The notes beneath the pieces were generated by a model, which made no database searches, was not told where the DNA came from, and saw nothing but the letters and a program-made list of their open reading frames with translations. A stretch of DNA of 64,000 nt from Sphingomonadaceae bacterium (GTDB lineage: Bacteria > Pseudomonadota > Alphaproteobacteria > Sphingomonadales > Sphingomonadaceae): the NCBI GenBank assembly GCA_947451145.1, contig CANFXW010000006.1:1-64000 (forward strand), read 5' to 3'. Positions 63,656 through 64,000 of the stretch are shown here, piece after piece. The translations under genes were made by a program, and so were the position numbers. How positions within the stretch are numbered: the first letter of the stretch is position 1; each line of letters begins with the position of its first letter.

Positions 63656-64000
63656 TGCTCCAAATCCAAAACCTCTCCGCCACGGTCGCTGACAAGCCGA
63701 TCCTCAAGGGCCTTTCGCTGACCATCAACGCGGGCGAGATCCATGCGATCATGGGGCCGAACGGTGCGGGCAAGTCGACGCTGGGCTATACGCTCGGCGG
63801 GCGGCCCGGGTATGAGGTGACGGGGGGGACGGTTACGTTCAACCCCAATCCCCGTCATCCCCGCGAAAGCGGGGACCCATCTCCGGCGCTGGGTCAAACG
63901 CAAGGTCACGAGATGGGTTCCCGCCTGCGCGGGAATGACGAGGGTAGTTTGAATTTGCTGGAGTTGGCCCCGCATGAACGCGCTGCTGCTGGCCTGTTCC
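63655..64000 (+). CDS. sufC: Fe-S cluster assembly ATPase SufC (partial, with in-frame repeat insert)
   Basis: ABC-type ATPase of the SufBCD complex; only the first 115 residues are in the window. Walker A GPNGAGKST is at 34-42, and YEVTGGTVTFN (53-63) and LELAPHERAAAGLF (102-115) are normal SufC sequence. Between them about 38 residues (64-101) come from a palindromic repeat rather than the two or three expected here. The reading frame stays open across it. Whether the enzyme tolerates this surface loop is unknown. The ATG overlaps the previous stop (TAATG). Confidence 0.9.
   Translation, partial: MLQIQNLSATVADKPILKGLSLTINAGEIHAIMGPNGAGKSTLGYTLGGRPGYEVTGGTVTFNPNPRHPRESGDPSPALGQTQGHEMGSRLRGNDEGSLNLLELAPHERAAAGLF
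63853..63940. repeat. REP-like palindromic doublet inside sufC
   Basis: Two 31-bp arms (63853-63883 and 63910-63940) are imperfect inverted repeats, 27 of 31 matching, around a 26-nt spacer. Each arm contains its own small hairpin (CCCCGC-GAAA-GCGGGG in the left). Translated, it gives the RHPRESGDP and SRLRGNDE peptides often seen where this kind of repeat lies in coding DNA. It is unrelated to the palindrome at 39782. Confidence 0.85.

Overview
The window looks like core chromosome of a GC-rich alphaproteobacterium of the order Sphingomonadales (Sphingomonadaceae/Erythrobacteraceae type). The assignment rests on gene content and order: mnmE-mnmG-rsmG-parA-parB, rho-hemJ-hemE, and the kinase/pyrophosphorylase-maf-aroE-coaE-dnaQ string. 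A CarD regulator, an Suv3-like helicase gene and a PopZ-family gene agree with it. Genes are tightly packed and many junctions share bases (ATGA, GTGA, TAATG). I see no tRNA or rRNA gene, CRISPR array, prophage or insertion sequence.

Layout. 0-14 kb: clpA, a truncated haemoglobin, membrane and envelope genes, a leftward block (spermidine-synthase-like membrane protein, gamma carbonic anhydrase, GNAT, hemB, M23 peptidase), then rightward Suv3-like helicase, S4 protein and ferredoxin fdxA. 14-23 kb: carD, a DUF2807-type lipoprotein, tsaC, acyl-CoA dehydrogenase plus a DUF815 ATPase, a PQQ-type sugar dehydrogenase, msrC, a glycine-zipper protein and a dienelactone hydrolase. 23-29 kb: mnmE, mnmG, rsmG, parA and parB, with two perfect parS sites, one near-perfect site and one weak site. 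29-33 kb: leftward aspartyl hydroxylase-like gene, rho, hemJ, hemE. At 32,970-33,288 an AT-rich segment with DnaA-box-like 9-mers and GANTC sites lies between hemE and a divergent DUF299 gene. This is the same arrangement as the Caulobacter replication origin, so I call it a putative oriC. 33-39 kb: rightward maf, aroE, coaE, dnaQ, hpf, ptsN and small genes. 39-45 kb: sleB-like hydrolase, a 35-bp perfect palindrome, then leftward xth, erpA, CBS protein, ferredoxin, thioesterase, popZ, tolC, pcm. 45-55 kb: class I fumarase, LytS/LytTR two-component pair, metallophosphoesterase, rpsI-rplM, ctaA, a MerC-domain gene behind a Zur-box-like palindrome, thiSG. 55-56 kb: a lone lower-GC RhuM-family gene, the clearest sign of gene transfer. 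56-64 kb: acyl-CoA ligase, ggt, pyrD, a gene-free stretch ending in an intrinsic terminator, then the suf regulator, sufB, an unknown secreted protein and sufC, which is cut by the window end.

How it fits together: the window spans the origin and segregation centre (putative oriC, parS, ParA/ParB, and the PopZ-family polar anchor about 9 kb from the origin). Genes on both sides of the putative oriC run away from it. Four haem steps (hemB, hemE, hemJ, ctaA) and iron-sulfur genes (erpA, fdxA, suf) are scattered through it. No clear undescribed multi-gene system is visible. The most unusual signals are a palindromic repeat inserted in frame inside sufC, an extra gene between sufB and sufC, a paired operator motif (TGTATT-N8-AATACA) shared by two envelope loci, a possible small RNA before the suf operon, and the Zur-like site before the MerC gene.
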